This document shows, piece after piece, positions 1 through 5,055 of a DNA stretch of 5,406 bases. This stretch comes from JBOGWA01 sp050693155 (GTDB lineage Bacteria > Actinomycetota > UBA4738 > CALAEC01): assembly GCA_050693155.1 (NCBI GenBank), contig JBOGWA010000062.1:1-5406 (forward strand). The letters are read 5' to 3'. How positions within the stretch are numbered: the first letter of the stretch is position 1; each line of letters opens with the position of its first letter. The notes beneath the pieces are model-generated. The model had not been told where the DNA came from. It saw only the letters and a program-made list of their open reading frames with translations, and did no database searches. Made by a program: the position numbers and the translations under genes.

Positions 1-126
1 GGGGACAACACCGAGATGACCGTCGAGCTCATCGCCCCGATCGCGATGGAGGAGGGCCTCCGCTTCGCGATCCGGGAGGGAGGCCGCACGGTCGGCGCCG
101 GACGGGTCACGAAGATCCTGAAGTAG
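1..126 (+). CDS. tuf: Elongation factor Tu, C-terminal end (5' truncated by window edge)
   Basis: EF-Tu is the GTPase that carries aminoacyl-tRNA to the ribosomal A site. Only the last 41 codons are present, reading in frame from base 1 and ending at TAG (124-126). They encode the final strands of the C-terminal beta-barrel (domain 3), which helps bind tRNA and EF-Ts. The run GLRFAIREGGRTVGAG is an EF-Tu signature, and the ending GRVTKILK resembles actinobacterial proteins. The GTPase domain lies outside the window, so its motifs cannot be checked. Position directly before rpsJ matches the usual rpsL-rpsG-fusA-tuf order of the str operon. The gap to rpsJ is only 16 nt with no terminator-like hairpin, so read-through into the S10 genes is likely. 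Confidence 0.97.
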   Translation, partial: GDNTEMTVELIAPIAMEEGLRFAIREGGRTVGAGRVTKILK

Positions 127-134
127 GAAGGAAG

Positions 135-140
135 AGGAGG
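135..140 (+). promoter_or_regulatory. Shine-Dalgarno for rpsJ
   Basis: AGGAGG sits in the 16-nt tuf-rpsJ gap and ends only 2 nt before the GTG at 143, which is close for a strong ribosome binding site. A second purine run, AGGA at 129-132, has a more usual spacing of 10 nt and could be used instead. No in-frame downstream ATG or GTG gives a better S10 N-terminus, so the GTG at 143 is kept. Confidence 0.7.
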
Positions 141-142
141 AA

Positions 143-451
143 GTGGCAGGGCAGACGATTCGGATCAAGCTGAGAGCCTACGACCACCAGGTCCTCGACG
201 CCGCGGCACGCGGTATCGTCGAGCACGTCGAGCGGACCGGCGCCAAGGTCATGGGCCCGGTTCCCCTGCCCACCGAGCGCTCGATCTTCACCGTGATCCG
301 CTCGCCGCACAAGGACAAGGACAGTCGCGAGCATTTCCAGATGCTCACCCACAAGCGGCTGATCGACATCCATAAGGCGACCTCGAAAACCGTCCAGGAG
401 CTGCAACGTCTGAATCTGCCTGCCGCCGTCAACATCGAGATCAAGCTGTGA
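143..451 (+). CDS. rpsJ: 30S ribosomal protein S10 (NusE)
   Basis: S10 is a 30S head protein. As NusE it also joins NusB in transcription antitermination and bridges NusG to the ribosome. The 102-residue product is the normal length (E. coli has 103) and aligns without gaps to my recollection of E. coli S10 as far as the C-terminus. Visible landmarks are IRIKLRAYDH at 6-15, RTGAKVMGPVPLP at 31-43, SPHKDKDSREHF at 54-65 and THKRLIDI at 69-76. The GTG start gives MAGQTIRIKL, the expected N-terminus. Two departures from the usual consensus are Leu68, where E. coli has Arg in the motif before THKRL or THLRL, and LPAAVNIEIKL where LPAGVDIEIKL is common. It is the first gene of the S10 cluster; rplC begins 10 nt after its stop. 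Confidence 0.98.
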   Translation: MAGQTIRIKLRAYDHQVLDAAARGIVEHVERTGAKVMGPVPLPTERSIFTVIRSPHKDKDSREHFQMLTHKRLIDIHKATSKTVQELQRLNLPAAVNIEIKL

Positions 452-461
452 GGCGGTAAGG

Positions 462-1112
462 ATGGCGACGGTCAAGGGAATCCTCGGAGAGAAGCTGGGC
501 ATGACCCAGATCTTTACCGACGACGGCCGCGCGGTGCCCATCACGGTCGTGAAGGCGGGACCCTGTCGCGTCGCGCAGGTGAAGACGCCCGAGCGCGACG
601 GTTACGCGGCCGTGCAGCTTTCTTTCGGCGAGCGCAAGCGTCTGTCGCAGCCGATCGCCGGCCACCTTCGGAAGGCGGGTGTCGAATCGGCGCGGCACCT
701 CGTCGAGCTCCGAACCGACGACGCGGCGGACTACCAGCCCGGTCAAGAGGTCACGGTCGACATCTTTCAGCCCGGCGACCACGCCGACGTGGTGGGGGTC
801 TCCAAGGGAAAGGGGTTTGCCGGCGTCATGAAGCGCCATGGATTCAGCGGGCTCGGCGCCTCGCACGGAACCGAGCGAAAGCATCGCAGCCCCGGCGCGA
901 TCGGCGCGTGCGCCACTCCATCTCGCGTCTTCAAGGGGACGCGAATGGCCGGTCAGATGGGAAACGTACGCGTCACCGTCTTGAACCTCGAGATCGTGGA
1001 GACCGACGCCGAGCGCGGTCTCCTTCTTCTTCGGGGGGCCGTCCCCGGACCTCGAGGCGGATTGCTCATGGTCCGGACGGCTGTGAAGACGTCGGAGCGA
1101 AAGGGCGCCTGA
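462..1112 (+). CDS. rplC: 50S ribosomal protein L3
   Basis: L3 is an early-assembly 50S protein. It binds 23S rRNA near its 3' end, and a long loop reaches towards the peptidyl-transferase centre. The product is 216 residues, close to the usual 205-220. Landmarks are KGILGEKLGMTQIF at 5-18, SKGKGFAGVMKRHGFSG at 114-130, ASHGTERKHRSPGAIGAC at 133-150 and RMAGQMGN at 161-168. Gln165 is the equivalent of E. coli Gln150, which PrmB methylates; whether this host has PrmB cannot be seen. The HRSPGAIGACATPSRVFKG form resembles actinobacterial L3. The ATG start follows GAGG (450-453), which overlaps the rpsJ stop with 8-nt spacing. The TGA stop shares one base with the rplD start. Confidence 0.98.
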   Translation: MATVKGILGEKLGMTQIFTDDGRAVPITVVKAGPCRVAQVKTPERDGYAAVQLSFGERKRLSQPIAGHLRKAGVESARHLVELRTDDAADYQPGQEVTVDIFQPGDHADVVGVSKGKGFAGVMKRHGFSGLGASHGTERKHRSPGAIGACATPSRVFKGTRMAGQMGNVRVTVLNLEIVETDAERGLLLLRGAVPGPRGGLLMVRTAVKTSERKGA

Positions 1113-1726
1113 TGGCGAGCATTCCCGTCCACGATCAAGCCGGCAAGAAGGTCGGTGAGCATGAGCTCGACCCGGCCGTCTTCGACGCCCCCGTGAACGT
1201 TCCGGTCATGCACCAGGTCGTCGTCGCCGGACTCGCGGCGATTCGTCGAGGTACGCACTCGACGAAGACACGCGCCGAGGTTAGCGGCGGCGGTCGGAAA
1301 CCCTGGCGGCAGAAGGGGACGGGGCGAGCCCGCCACGGTTCGATCCGCTCCCCGATCTGGGTGGGCGGCGGTGTCGCGCACGGGCCGAAGCCCGGGGATC
1401 ACTCGATGCGAGTGCCCAAGAAGATGAAGCGACTGGCGCTTCGCTCCGCCCTCAGCGATCGGGCGCTCGAGGAGCGGATCCGCGTGTTGGAGGGTCTCGC
1501 GTTCGACGCGCCGAAGACGAAGGAGGCGATCGCCGTCCTCGGCTCGCTCGAGACGAGCGGCCGCATCCTGCTTGTGCTTGCCGCACCCGACGATGTGGTC
1601 GAGCGATCGTTCCGGAACCTCCCCTACGTGCGCGTCACCTACCCCGGCAAACTCGCGACGTACGAGGTCCTCGCCGCTGACTGGCTGGTCTTCACGAAGG
1701 ACGCGCTCCAGCAGGTGAAGCCATGA
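1112..1726 (+). CDS. rplD: 50S ribosomal protein L4
   Basis: L4 binds 23S rRNA domain I. Its long loop forms part of the exit-tunnel constriction with L22. In E. coli it also represses its own operon through the S10 leader. The ATG at 1112 gives 204 residues (E. coli 201) starting MASIPVHDQ. The reading frame is open further upstream, but that stretch overlaps rplC and does not resemble L4. The tunnel loop is intact at about 45-100: GTHSTKTRAEVSGGGRKPWR at 47-66, QKGTGRARHGSIRSPIW at 67-83, then GGGVAHGPKP. DAPKTKE at 132-138 and FTKDALQQV at 194-202 are also typical. The junction with rplC is TGATG (1-nt overlap), with AAAGGG at 1100-1105 as ribosome binding site. No E. coli-type leader exists upstream of rpsJ, so classical L4 autoregulation is not evident. 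Confidence 0.98.
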   Translation: MASIPVHDQAGKKVGEHELDPAVFDAPVNVPVMHQVVVAGLAAIRRGTHSTKTRAEVSGGGRKPWRQKGTGRARHGSIRSPIWVGGGVAHGPKPGDHSMRVPKKMKRLALRSALSDRALEERIRVLEGLAFDAPKTKEAIAVLGSLETSGRILLVLAAPDDVVERSFRNLPYVRVTYPGKLATYEVLAADWLVFTKDALQQVKP

Positions 1727-2016
1727 GCTTGAAAAGCGAGCGCGACGTCGTGATCCGGCCGATCGTGTCGGAGAAGTCCTACGCGGGGCTCGAGCAGAAC
1801 CGCTACACGTTCCTCGTGCACCCCAAGGCCACGAAGACGGAGATCAAAGAAGCCGTCCAGAAGATCTGGAAGGTTCGGGTCGTTGGCGTGAACACCATTC
1901 GCCGGAAGGGCAAGGCGAAGCGCTTCCGGCTCACCTTTGGCAAGCGCGCGGACCAGAAACGTGCGCTCGTAACGCTGGCCGAGGGCGACTCGATCGAGAT
2001 CTTCGAGGAAAGCTGA
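1723..2016 (+). CDS. rplW: 50S ribosomal protein L23
   Basis: L23 sits at the polypeptide tunnel exit, where it docks trigger factor and contacts SRP and the Sec translocon. The 97-residue product is of normal length. It contains the conserved VIRPIVSEKS at 10-19; Glu17 corresponds to E. coli Glu18, the trigger-factor docking residue. It also has the family core KATKTEIKEAVQKIW, the VNTIRRKGKAKRF segment leading into the tunnel-facing loop, and the C-terminal strand LAEGDSIEIFE. The start overlaps the rplD stop by 4 nt (ATGA). AGGTGA at 1713-1718 matches the 3' part of the extended Shine-Dalgarno consensus with 4-nt spacing. The stop shares one base with the rplB start, so translation is probably coupled on both sides. 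Confidence 0.98.
   Translation: MSLKSERDVVIRPIVSEKSYAGLEQNRYTFLVHPKATKTEIKEAVQKIWKVRVVGVNTIRRKGKAKRFRLTFGKRADQKRALVTLAEGDSIEIFEES
2005..2010 (+). promoter_or_regulatory. Shine-Dalgarno for rplB inside rplW
   Basis: GAGGAA lies in the last codons of rplW (encoding part of the terminal FEES) and ends 5 nt before the ATG at 2016. It supports the TGATG start of rplB rather than a later codon. Confidence 0.7.
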
Positions 2017-2843
2017 TGCCGAGAAAGCACAAGCCGACGACTCCGGGGCGCCGCGTTTCCTCCGTCTCCGATTTCGGCGAGGTCACACGCGACCGGCCCG
2101 AGCGGTCGCTCGTTCGACCGAAGCCGCGGAAGGCGGGGCGGAACGCGCAGGGACGGATCACGACGCGCCACCGCGGAGGTGGGCACAAGCGTCGCTTCCG
2201 CATCGTCGACTTTCGGCGCGACAAGGACGGAATTCCGGCGAAGGTGGCGCAGATCGAATATGACCCGAACCGGAGCGCCAGGATCGCCCTGCTGAACTAT
2301 GCGGACGGGGAGAAGCGCTACATCCTCGCGCCGCAGGGGCTCGCGGTTGGACACAAGGTCGTATCCGGTCGCGGTGCGGACATCATGCCCGGGAACGCGC
2401 TTCCACTCGCCAACATCCCGGTTGGCACGATGGTGCACGCGGTCGAGCTTCGTCCGGGGGGAGGGGCGAAGATGGCTCGCTCTGCGGGCGCATCGGTGCA
2501 GGTCCTCGCGAAGGAGGGGCGCCATGCTCACCTCCGCCTTCCCTCCGGTGAGATCCGGCTCGTCGAGCTCGACTGCCGGGCGAGCATCGGTGAGGTTGGG
2601 AACCCCGAGCACGAGCTCGTCCAGAAGGGAAAGGCCGGGCGGAACCGCTGGCGCGGCCGCCGGCCGACGGTGCGCGGGGTCGCGATGAACCCGGTCGACC
2701 ACCCCCTCGGCGGAGGAGAGGGCAAGGCCTCGGGAGGCCGGCACCCGACCTCGCCGTGGGGAAAGAAGGAAGGCCGGACCCGAAAGAAGGGCAAGGCCTC
2801 GGACCGGTTGATCGTCCGGCGCCGCGGAAAGGGAAGGGGCTAG
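2016..2843 (+). CDS. rplB: 50S ribosomal protein L2
   Basis: L2 is a primary 23S rRNA-binding protein needed for subunit association and for peptidyl-transferase activity. The 275-residue product matches the usual 273-280. Landmarks are KPTTPGRRVSSVSDF at 6-20, GRITTRHRGGGHKRRFR at 46-62, the OB-fold region VAQIEYDPNRSARIALLNY at 77-95, DGEKRYILAPQGL at 97-109, HAVELRPGGGAKMARSAG at 141-158, and the C-terminal RPTVRGVAMNPVDHP at 216-230. His229, implicated in function in E. coli, is present. The next-but-one residue is Leu231 where E. coli and most actinobacteria have His. The basic C-terminus (SDRLIVRRRGKGRG) is normal. The start overlaps the rplW stop by one base; rpsS begins 2 nt after the TAG stop. 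Confidence 0.98.
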   Translation: MPRKHKPTTPGRRVSSVSDFGEVTRDRPERSLVRPKPRKAGRNAQGRITTRHRGGGHKRRFRIVDFRRDKDGIPAKVAQIEYDPNRSARIALLNYADGEKRYILAPQGLAVGHKVVSGRGADIMPGNALPLANIPVGTMVHAVELRPGGGAKMARSAGASVQVLAKEGRHAHLRLPSGEIRLVELDCRASIGEVGNPEHELVQKGKAGRNRWRGRRPTVRGVAMNPVDHPLGGGEGKASGGRHPTSPWGKKEGRTRKKGKASDRLIVRRRGKGRG

Positions 2844-2845
2844 GC

Positions 2846-3130
2846 ATGCCGCGTTCGGTGAAGAAGGGTCCGTTCGTGGACGACCACCTGCTCGAGAAGA
2901 TCGAGGCGATGAACAAATCCGGACAGAAGCGCGTGATCCGCACGTGGTCCAGGCGCTCGACGATCATCCCCGAGATGGTGGGCCACACGATCGCCGTTCA
3001 CGACGGCCGCAAGCACGTCCCGGTGTTCATCAGCGAGGCGATGGTCGGCCACAAGCTCGGCGAGTTCGCGCCCACGCGAATCTTCAGGACGCACGGCCAC
3101 CACACGGAGAGGAGCACCTCGCTCAAGTGA
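2846..3130 (+). CDS. rpsS: 30S ribosomal protein S19
   Basis: S19 is a 30S head protein that pairs with S13 near the A-site finger and contacts 16S rRNA. The ATG at 2846 gives 94 residues (E. coli 92) with the standard start MPRSVKKGPFVDDHLL. The frame is open upstream, but that portion lies within rplB and is not S19-like. The core is highly conserved: IRTWSRRSTIIPEMVGHTIA at 31-50, VHDGRKHVPVFI at 51-62 and EAMVGHKLGEFAPTR at 64-78. The tail is unusual: it reads IFRTHGHHTERSTSLK, where TFRGH followed by a short basic tail is common. The purine run at 2831-2839 in the end of rplB is the ribosome binding site. The stop overlaps the GTG start of rplV by 3 nt. Confidence 0.97.
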   Translation: MPRSVKKGPFVDDHLLEKIEAMNKSGQKRVIRTWSRRSTIIPEMVGHTIAVHDGRKHVPVFISEAMVGHKLGEFAPTRIFRTHGHHTERSTSLK

Positions 3131-3495
3131 CCGAAGCGAAGGCCAGCGCGCGTTTCGTCCGTATCTCGCCGAGAAAGGCGAGGCGCGTGGTCGACCTCAT
3201 CCGCGGAAAGCACATCGAGGAAGCGCGCCGCATTCTCACGTTCTCTGGCTACGGCGCCACGTCCACGGTCAGGAAGGTCCTCGACTCAGCGGCGGCGAAC
3301 GCGGGACAGGCGCCGGGAGTGATCCCCGAGAACCTGTTCGTCTCGAAGGCGTTCGTGGACGAGGGGCCGACACTTCGTCGATTCCGCCCGCGGGCGCTCG
3401 GCCGGGCGACCAGGATCGACAAGCGCACGAGTCACATCACGATCGTCGTAGAACAGCCCGACGTAGAGGGAGTGTTCGGTGGGACAGAAGGTTAA
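3127..3495 (+). CDS. rplV: 50S ribosomal protein L22
   Basis: L22 contacts all 23S rRNA domains, and its beta-hairpin lines the exit tunnel next to L4, where macrolides and arrest peptides act. The GTG at 3127 (GTGA overlap with rpsS) gives 122 residues beginning MTEAKASARFVRISPRKARR. The longer open frame upstream lies within rpsS and is not L22-like. Landmarks are RKARRVVDLIRGK at 16-28, VRKVLDSAAANA at 48-59, the hairpin region VDEGPTLRRFRPRALGRATR at 77-96, and RTSHITIVVE at 100-109. Leu91 occupies the hairpin-tip position held by Lys90 in E. coli. The last ~13 residues (PDVEGVFGGTEG) extend past the usual end, and their codons contain the rpsC ribosome binding site and start. AGGAG at 3110-3114 is the likely ribosome binding site, 12 nt from the GTG. 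Confidence 0.96.
   Translation: MTEAKASARFVRISPRKARRVVDLIRGKHIEEARRILTFSGYGATSTVRKVLDSAAANAGQAPGVIPENLFVSKAFVDEGPTLRRFRPRALGRATRIDKRTSHITIVVEQPDVEGVFGGTEG
3466..3469 (+). promoter_or_regulatory. Shine-Dalgarno for rpsC inside rplV
   Basis: GAGG, within the purine-rich AGAGGGAG, ends 9 nt before the GTG at 3479. This good spacing supports the GTG start, and with it the 17-nt overlap of rpsC with rplV. Confidence 0.7.
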
Positions 3496-4351
3496 TCCGT
3501 ACGGCTTCCGGCTCGGGGTCATCTACCCCTGGAAGTCGAACTGGTACGAGGGAAAACGCGAGTTCGCCGAAGCTCTTCACGAGGACGTCGCCATTCGCGA
3601 CTACATTCGCTTGCACCTTTCGCGCGCCGGCATCTCGAGCATCGTGATCGAGCGGAAGGGCGACCAGGTCTGGGTGACGATCCTCACCGCGCGCCCCGGC
3701 ATCGTGATCGGTCGGAAGGGCTCCGAGGTAGAGCGCGTTCGCAAGGACCTCGAGCGCATGACTGCCAAGCGGGTCGAGGTGCGGGTCCAGGACATGAATC
3801 AGGCGTCGAAGGAGACGCGGCCGGAGACGGACGCGCAGCTCCTTGCGCACGGCGTCGCGGAACAACTCGAAGGCCGGGTCGCCTTCCGCCGAGCGATGCG
3901 CCGAGCCGTGCAGACCGCGATGCGAGCGGGCGCTCTCGGCGTACGCGTGCAGTGCTCGGGTCGGCTCGGAGGGATCGAGATGTCCCGCCGTGAGTGGTAC
4001 CGAGAGGGCCGCGTCCCGCTCCACACGCTCCGCGCACGCATCGACTACGGCCTCGCGGAGGCGAAGACGGTCGTCGGTCGGATCGGCGTCAAGGTTTGGG
4101 TCTACGTCGGCGACGAGATCCCGACCGAAGAAGTCGACACCGATCGCGCCCGGAAACGAGCCCTCGCGGCTGCTCGCGCGACGACGGCCGCCTCGACCGG
4201 AGCGCTCGTTACGGATGAGAAGGCCTTGAAGGAGCTCGAGGAGGAGGAACCCGCCGCGTCTCCGGCCGCTGACGCGGAGTCGCCTGCGACCGAGCCGCCG
4301 CCACAGCCACCGTCCGAGGAAGAAACCTCCGAGCCCGAGGAGTCCCCGTAG
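3479..4351 (+). CDS. rpsC: 30S ribosomal protein S3 with acidic C-terminal tail
   Basis: S3 lies at the mRNA entry channel of the 30S head and takes part in the ribosome's helicase activity. The GTG start yields the near-universal MGQKVNPYGFRLG. The KH domain carries its GxxG motif as G78-R79-K80-G81. The C-terminal domain has FRRAMRRAVQ at 136-145, CSGRLGGIEMSRREWYREGR at 159-178 and PLHTLRARIDYG at 180-191. Arg137, Arg138 and Arg141 match the E. coli entry-channel residues Arg131, Arg132 and Lys135. The offset of six reflects an insertion near 104-116 between the two domains. The core ends near 213. Residues 214-290 form a long tail, rich in Ala, Glu and Pro towards the end, that gives 290 residues against 233 in E. 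coli; mycobacterial S3 also has an extended tail. rplP starts at the next base after the stop. Confidence 0.97.
   Translation: MGQKVNPYGFRLGVIYPWKSNWYEGKREFAEALHEDVAIRDYIRLHLSRAGISSIVIERKGDQVWVTILTARPGIVIGRKGSEVERVRKDLERMTAKRVEVRVQDMNQASKETRPETDAQLLAHGVAEQLEGRVAFRRAMRRAVQTAMRAGALGVRVQCSGRLGGIEMSRREWYREGRVPLHTLRARIDYGLAEAKTVVGRIGVKVWVYVGDEIPTEEVDTDRARKRALAAARATTAASTGALVTDEKALKELEEEEPAASPAADAESPATEPPPQPPSEEETSEPEESP
4337..4342 (+). promoter_or_regulatory. Shine-Dalgarno for rplP inside the S3 acidic tail
   Basis: GAGGAG encodes two glutamates in the terminal PEESP of S3 and ends 9 nt before the rplP ATG at 4352. The acidic tail codons therefore double as the ribosome binding site of the next gene. 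Confidence 0.75.
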
Positions 4352-4774
4352 ATGTTGATGCCGAAGAAGACCAAGCACCGCAAGCAGCACCGGGGCAGGA
4401 TGCGGGGCAAGGCCAAGGGCGGAACCGACATCCACTTCGGCGATTACGGCCTCGCCGCGCTCGAGCCCGGCTGGGTCACGAACCGCCAGATCGAGGCTGC
4501 GCGAGTTGCGATCACGCGATACATCCGGCGCGGCGGCAAGGTCTGGATCAACATCTTCCCCGACAAACCGGTGACGAAGAAGCCGGCCGAGACCCGGATG
4601 GGCTCCGGCAAGGGCAACCCGGAAGACTGGGTCGCAGTCGTGAAGCCCGGTCGCGTCATGTTCGAGCTCTCGGGCGTGAATCCAAACATCGCCCGGGAAG
4701 CGATGAAGCGCGGCGCGAACAAGCTTCCGATCAAGTCAAAGTTCGTTGCCCGCCTCGGAGGTGTCGAAGGATGA
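4352..4774 (+). CDS. rplP: 50S ribosomal protein L16
   Basis: L16 organises the A-site side of the 50S subunit and helps accommodate aminoacyl-tRNA. The 140-residue product is near the usual 136-145. The first ATG (4352), immediately after the rpsC stop, gives MLMPKKTKHRKQHRGRM, the family N-terminus. A second ATG at 4358 would lose the conserved ML and is not chosen. Landmarks are GGTDIHFGDYGL at 23-34, NRQIEAARVAITRYIRRGGK at 44-63, VWINIFPDKPVTKKPAETRM at 64-83 and GSGKG at 84-88. Arg82 corresponds to E. coli Arg81, the residue hydroxylated by YcfD in that species. The C-terminal half contains PGRVMFELSGV and KLPIKSKFV. The stop overlaps the rpmC ATG by 4 nt (ATGA). Confidence 0.98.
   Translation: MLMPKKTKHRKQHRGRMRGKAKGGTDIHFGDYGLAALEPGWVTNRQIEAARVAITRYIRRGGKVWINIFPDKPVTKKPAETRMGSGKGNPEDWVAVVKPGRVMFELSGVNPNIAREAMKRGANKLPIKSKFVARLGGVEG
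4757..4761 (+). promoter_or_regulatory. Shine-Dalgarno for rpmC inside rplP
   Basis: GGAGG in the last codons of rplP ends 9 nt before the ATG at 4771 and supports that overlapping start. A second purine run, GAAGG at 4766-4770, touches the start codon and is too close to serve. Confidence 0.75.
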
Positions 4775-5055
4775 CGAGACCCGCCGAGCTCCGGGGGCTG
4801 CCCGATCAGGAACTGATCGCGCGACTCGACTCCTCGAAGGAGGAGCTCTTCAACCTGCGCTTCCAGCTCGCTACGGGGCAGCTCGACAACCCGATGCGGA
4901 TCAAACAGGTCCGTCACGACGTTGCGAGGATCCTCACGGTCCTGAGAGAGCGGGAGATCGAGATCGTCGACCGCCTCGAAGTCGGCCCGGCCGAGCCGGC
5001 GCCTTCCGAAACTGAGGCGGATGAGGAAGCCGCGACTCCGGAGGAGGCATCGTGA
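4771..5055 (+). CDS. rpmC: 50S ribosomal protein L29 with acidic C-terminal tail
   Basis: L29 is a small helical-hairpin protein beside L23 at the tunnel exit, where nascent-chain factors dock. The core is clear: AELRGLPDQELIARL at 5-19, KEELFNLRFQLATGQLDN at 23-40, and IKQVRHDVARILTVLRERE at 44-62. The LFNLRFQLATGQLDN form is the best actinobacterial marker in the window. The protein is 94 residues against the usual 60-80. The excess is an acidic Pro/Ala/Glu tail from about residue 71, ending in ATPEEAS, which is probably disordered. The tail is not an annotation artefact: the frame runs directly from core to stop, and the rpsQ start overlaps that stop (GTGA). The ATG at 4771 overlaps the rplP stop by 4 nt. 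Confidence 0.97.
   Translation: MTRPAELRGLPDQELIARLDSSKEELFNLRFQLATGQLDNPMRIKQVRHDVARILTVLREREIEIVDRLEVGPAEPAPSETEADEEAATPEEAS
5042..5047 (+). promoter_or_regulatory. Shine-Dalgarno for rpsQ inside the L29 acidic tail
   Basis: AGGAGG lies within GAGGAGG, which encodes Glu-Glu of the terminal TPEEAS of L29. It ends 4 nt before the GTG at 5052. The spacing is short but the match is strong, and it supports the GTG start of S17. Confidence 0.75.

Noticed and set aside
127..142. Terminator or promoter between tuf and rpsJ
   Set aside because: The 16 nt are purine-rich ribosome binding site sequence with no inverted repeat, T-run or -10/-35 pattern.
908..1111. In-frame upstream extension of L4
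   Set aside because: The stretch lies inside rplC and is an Arg/Ser-rich out-of-frame reading of L3. L4 homology begins at the ATG at 1112, with a ribosome binding site just upstream.
1803..2744. Antisense open frame (313 codons) over rplW and rplB
   Set aside because: It is a shadow of the L23 and L2 genes: no family resemblance, and it crosses two conserved genes.
2720..2802. 14-nt direct repeat (2720-2733 and 2789-2802) in rplB
   Set aside because: Both copies are in the same frame and encode Gly-Lys-Ala-Ser at places where L2 conserves similar residues, so codon preference explains the repeat.
2756..2845. In-frame upstream extension of S19
   Set aside because: It overlaps the conserved end of L2. 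The ATG at 2846 gives the standard S19 N-terminus.
3109..3120. Possible small hairpin (GAGG, 4-nt loop, CCTC) covering the rplV ribosome binding site
   Set aside because: Only a 4-bp stem with no extension; expected by chance at this GC content and not convincing as a control element.
2944..3126. In-frame upstream extension of L22
   Set aside because: It overlaps rpsS out of frame and has no L22 similarity. The GTG at 3127 gives the expected N-terminus and length.
3437..4435. Long antisense open frame (332 codons) across rpsC and rplP
   Set aside because: High-GC coding sequence with strong third-position bias often leaves antisense frames open. The translation is low-complexity Arg/Leu/Gly with no recognisable domain, and the + strand genes here are certain.
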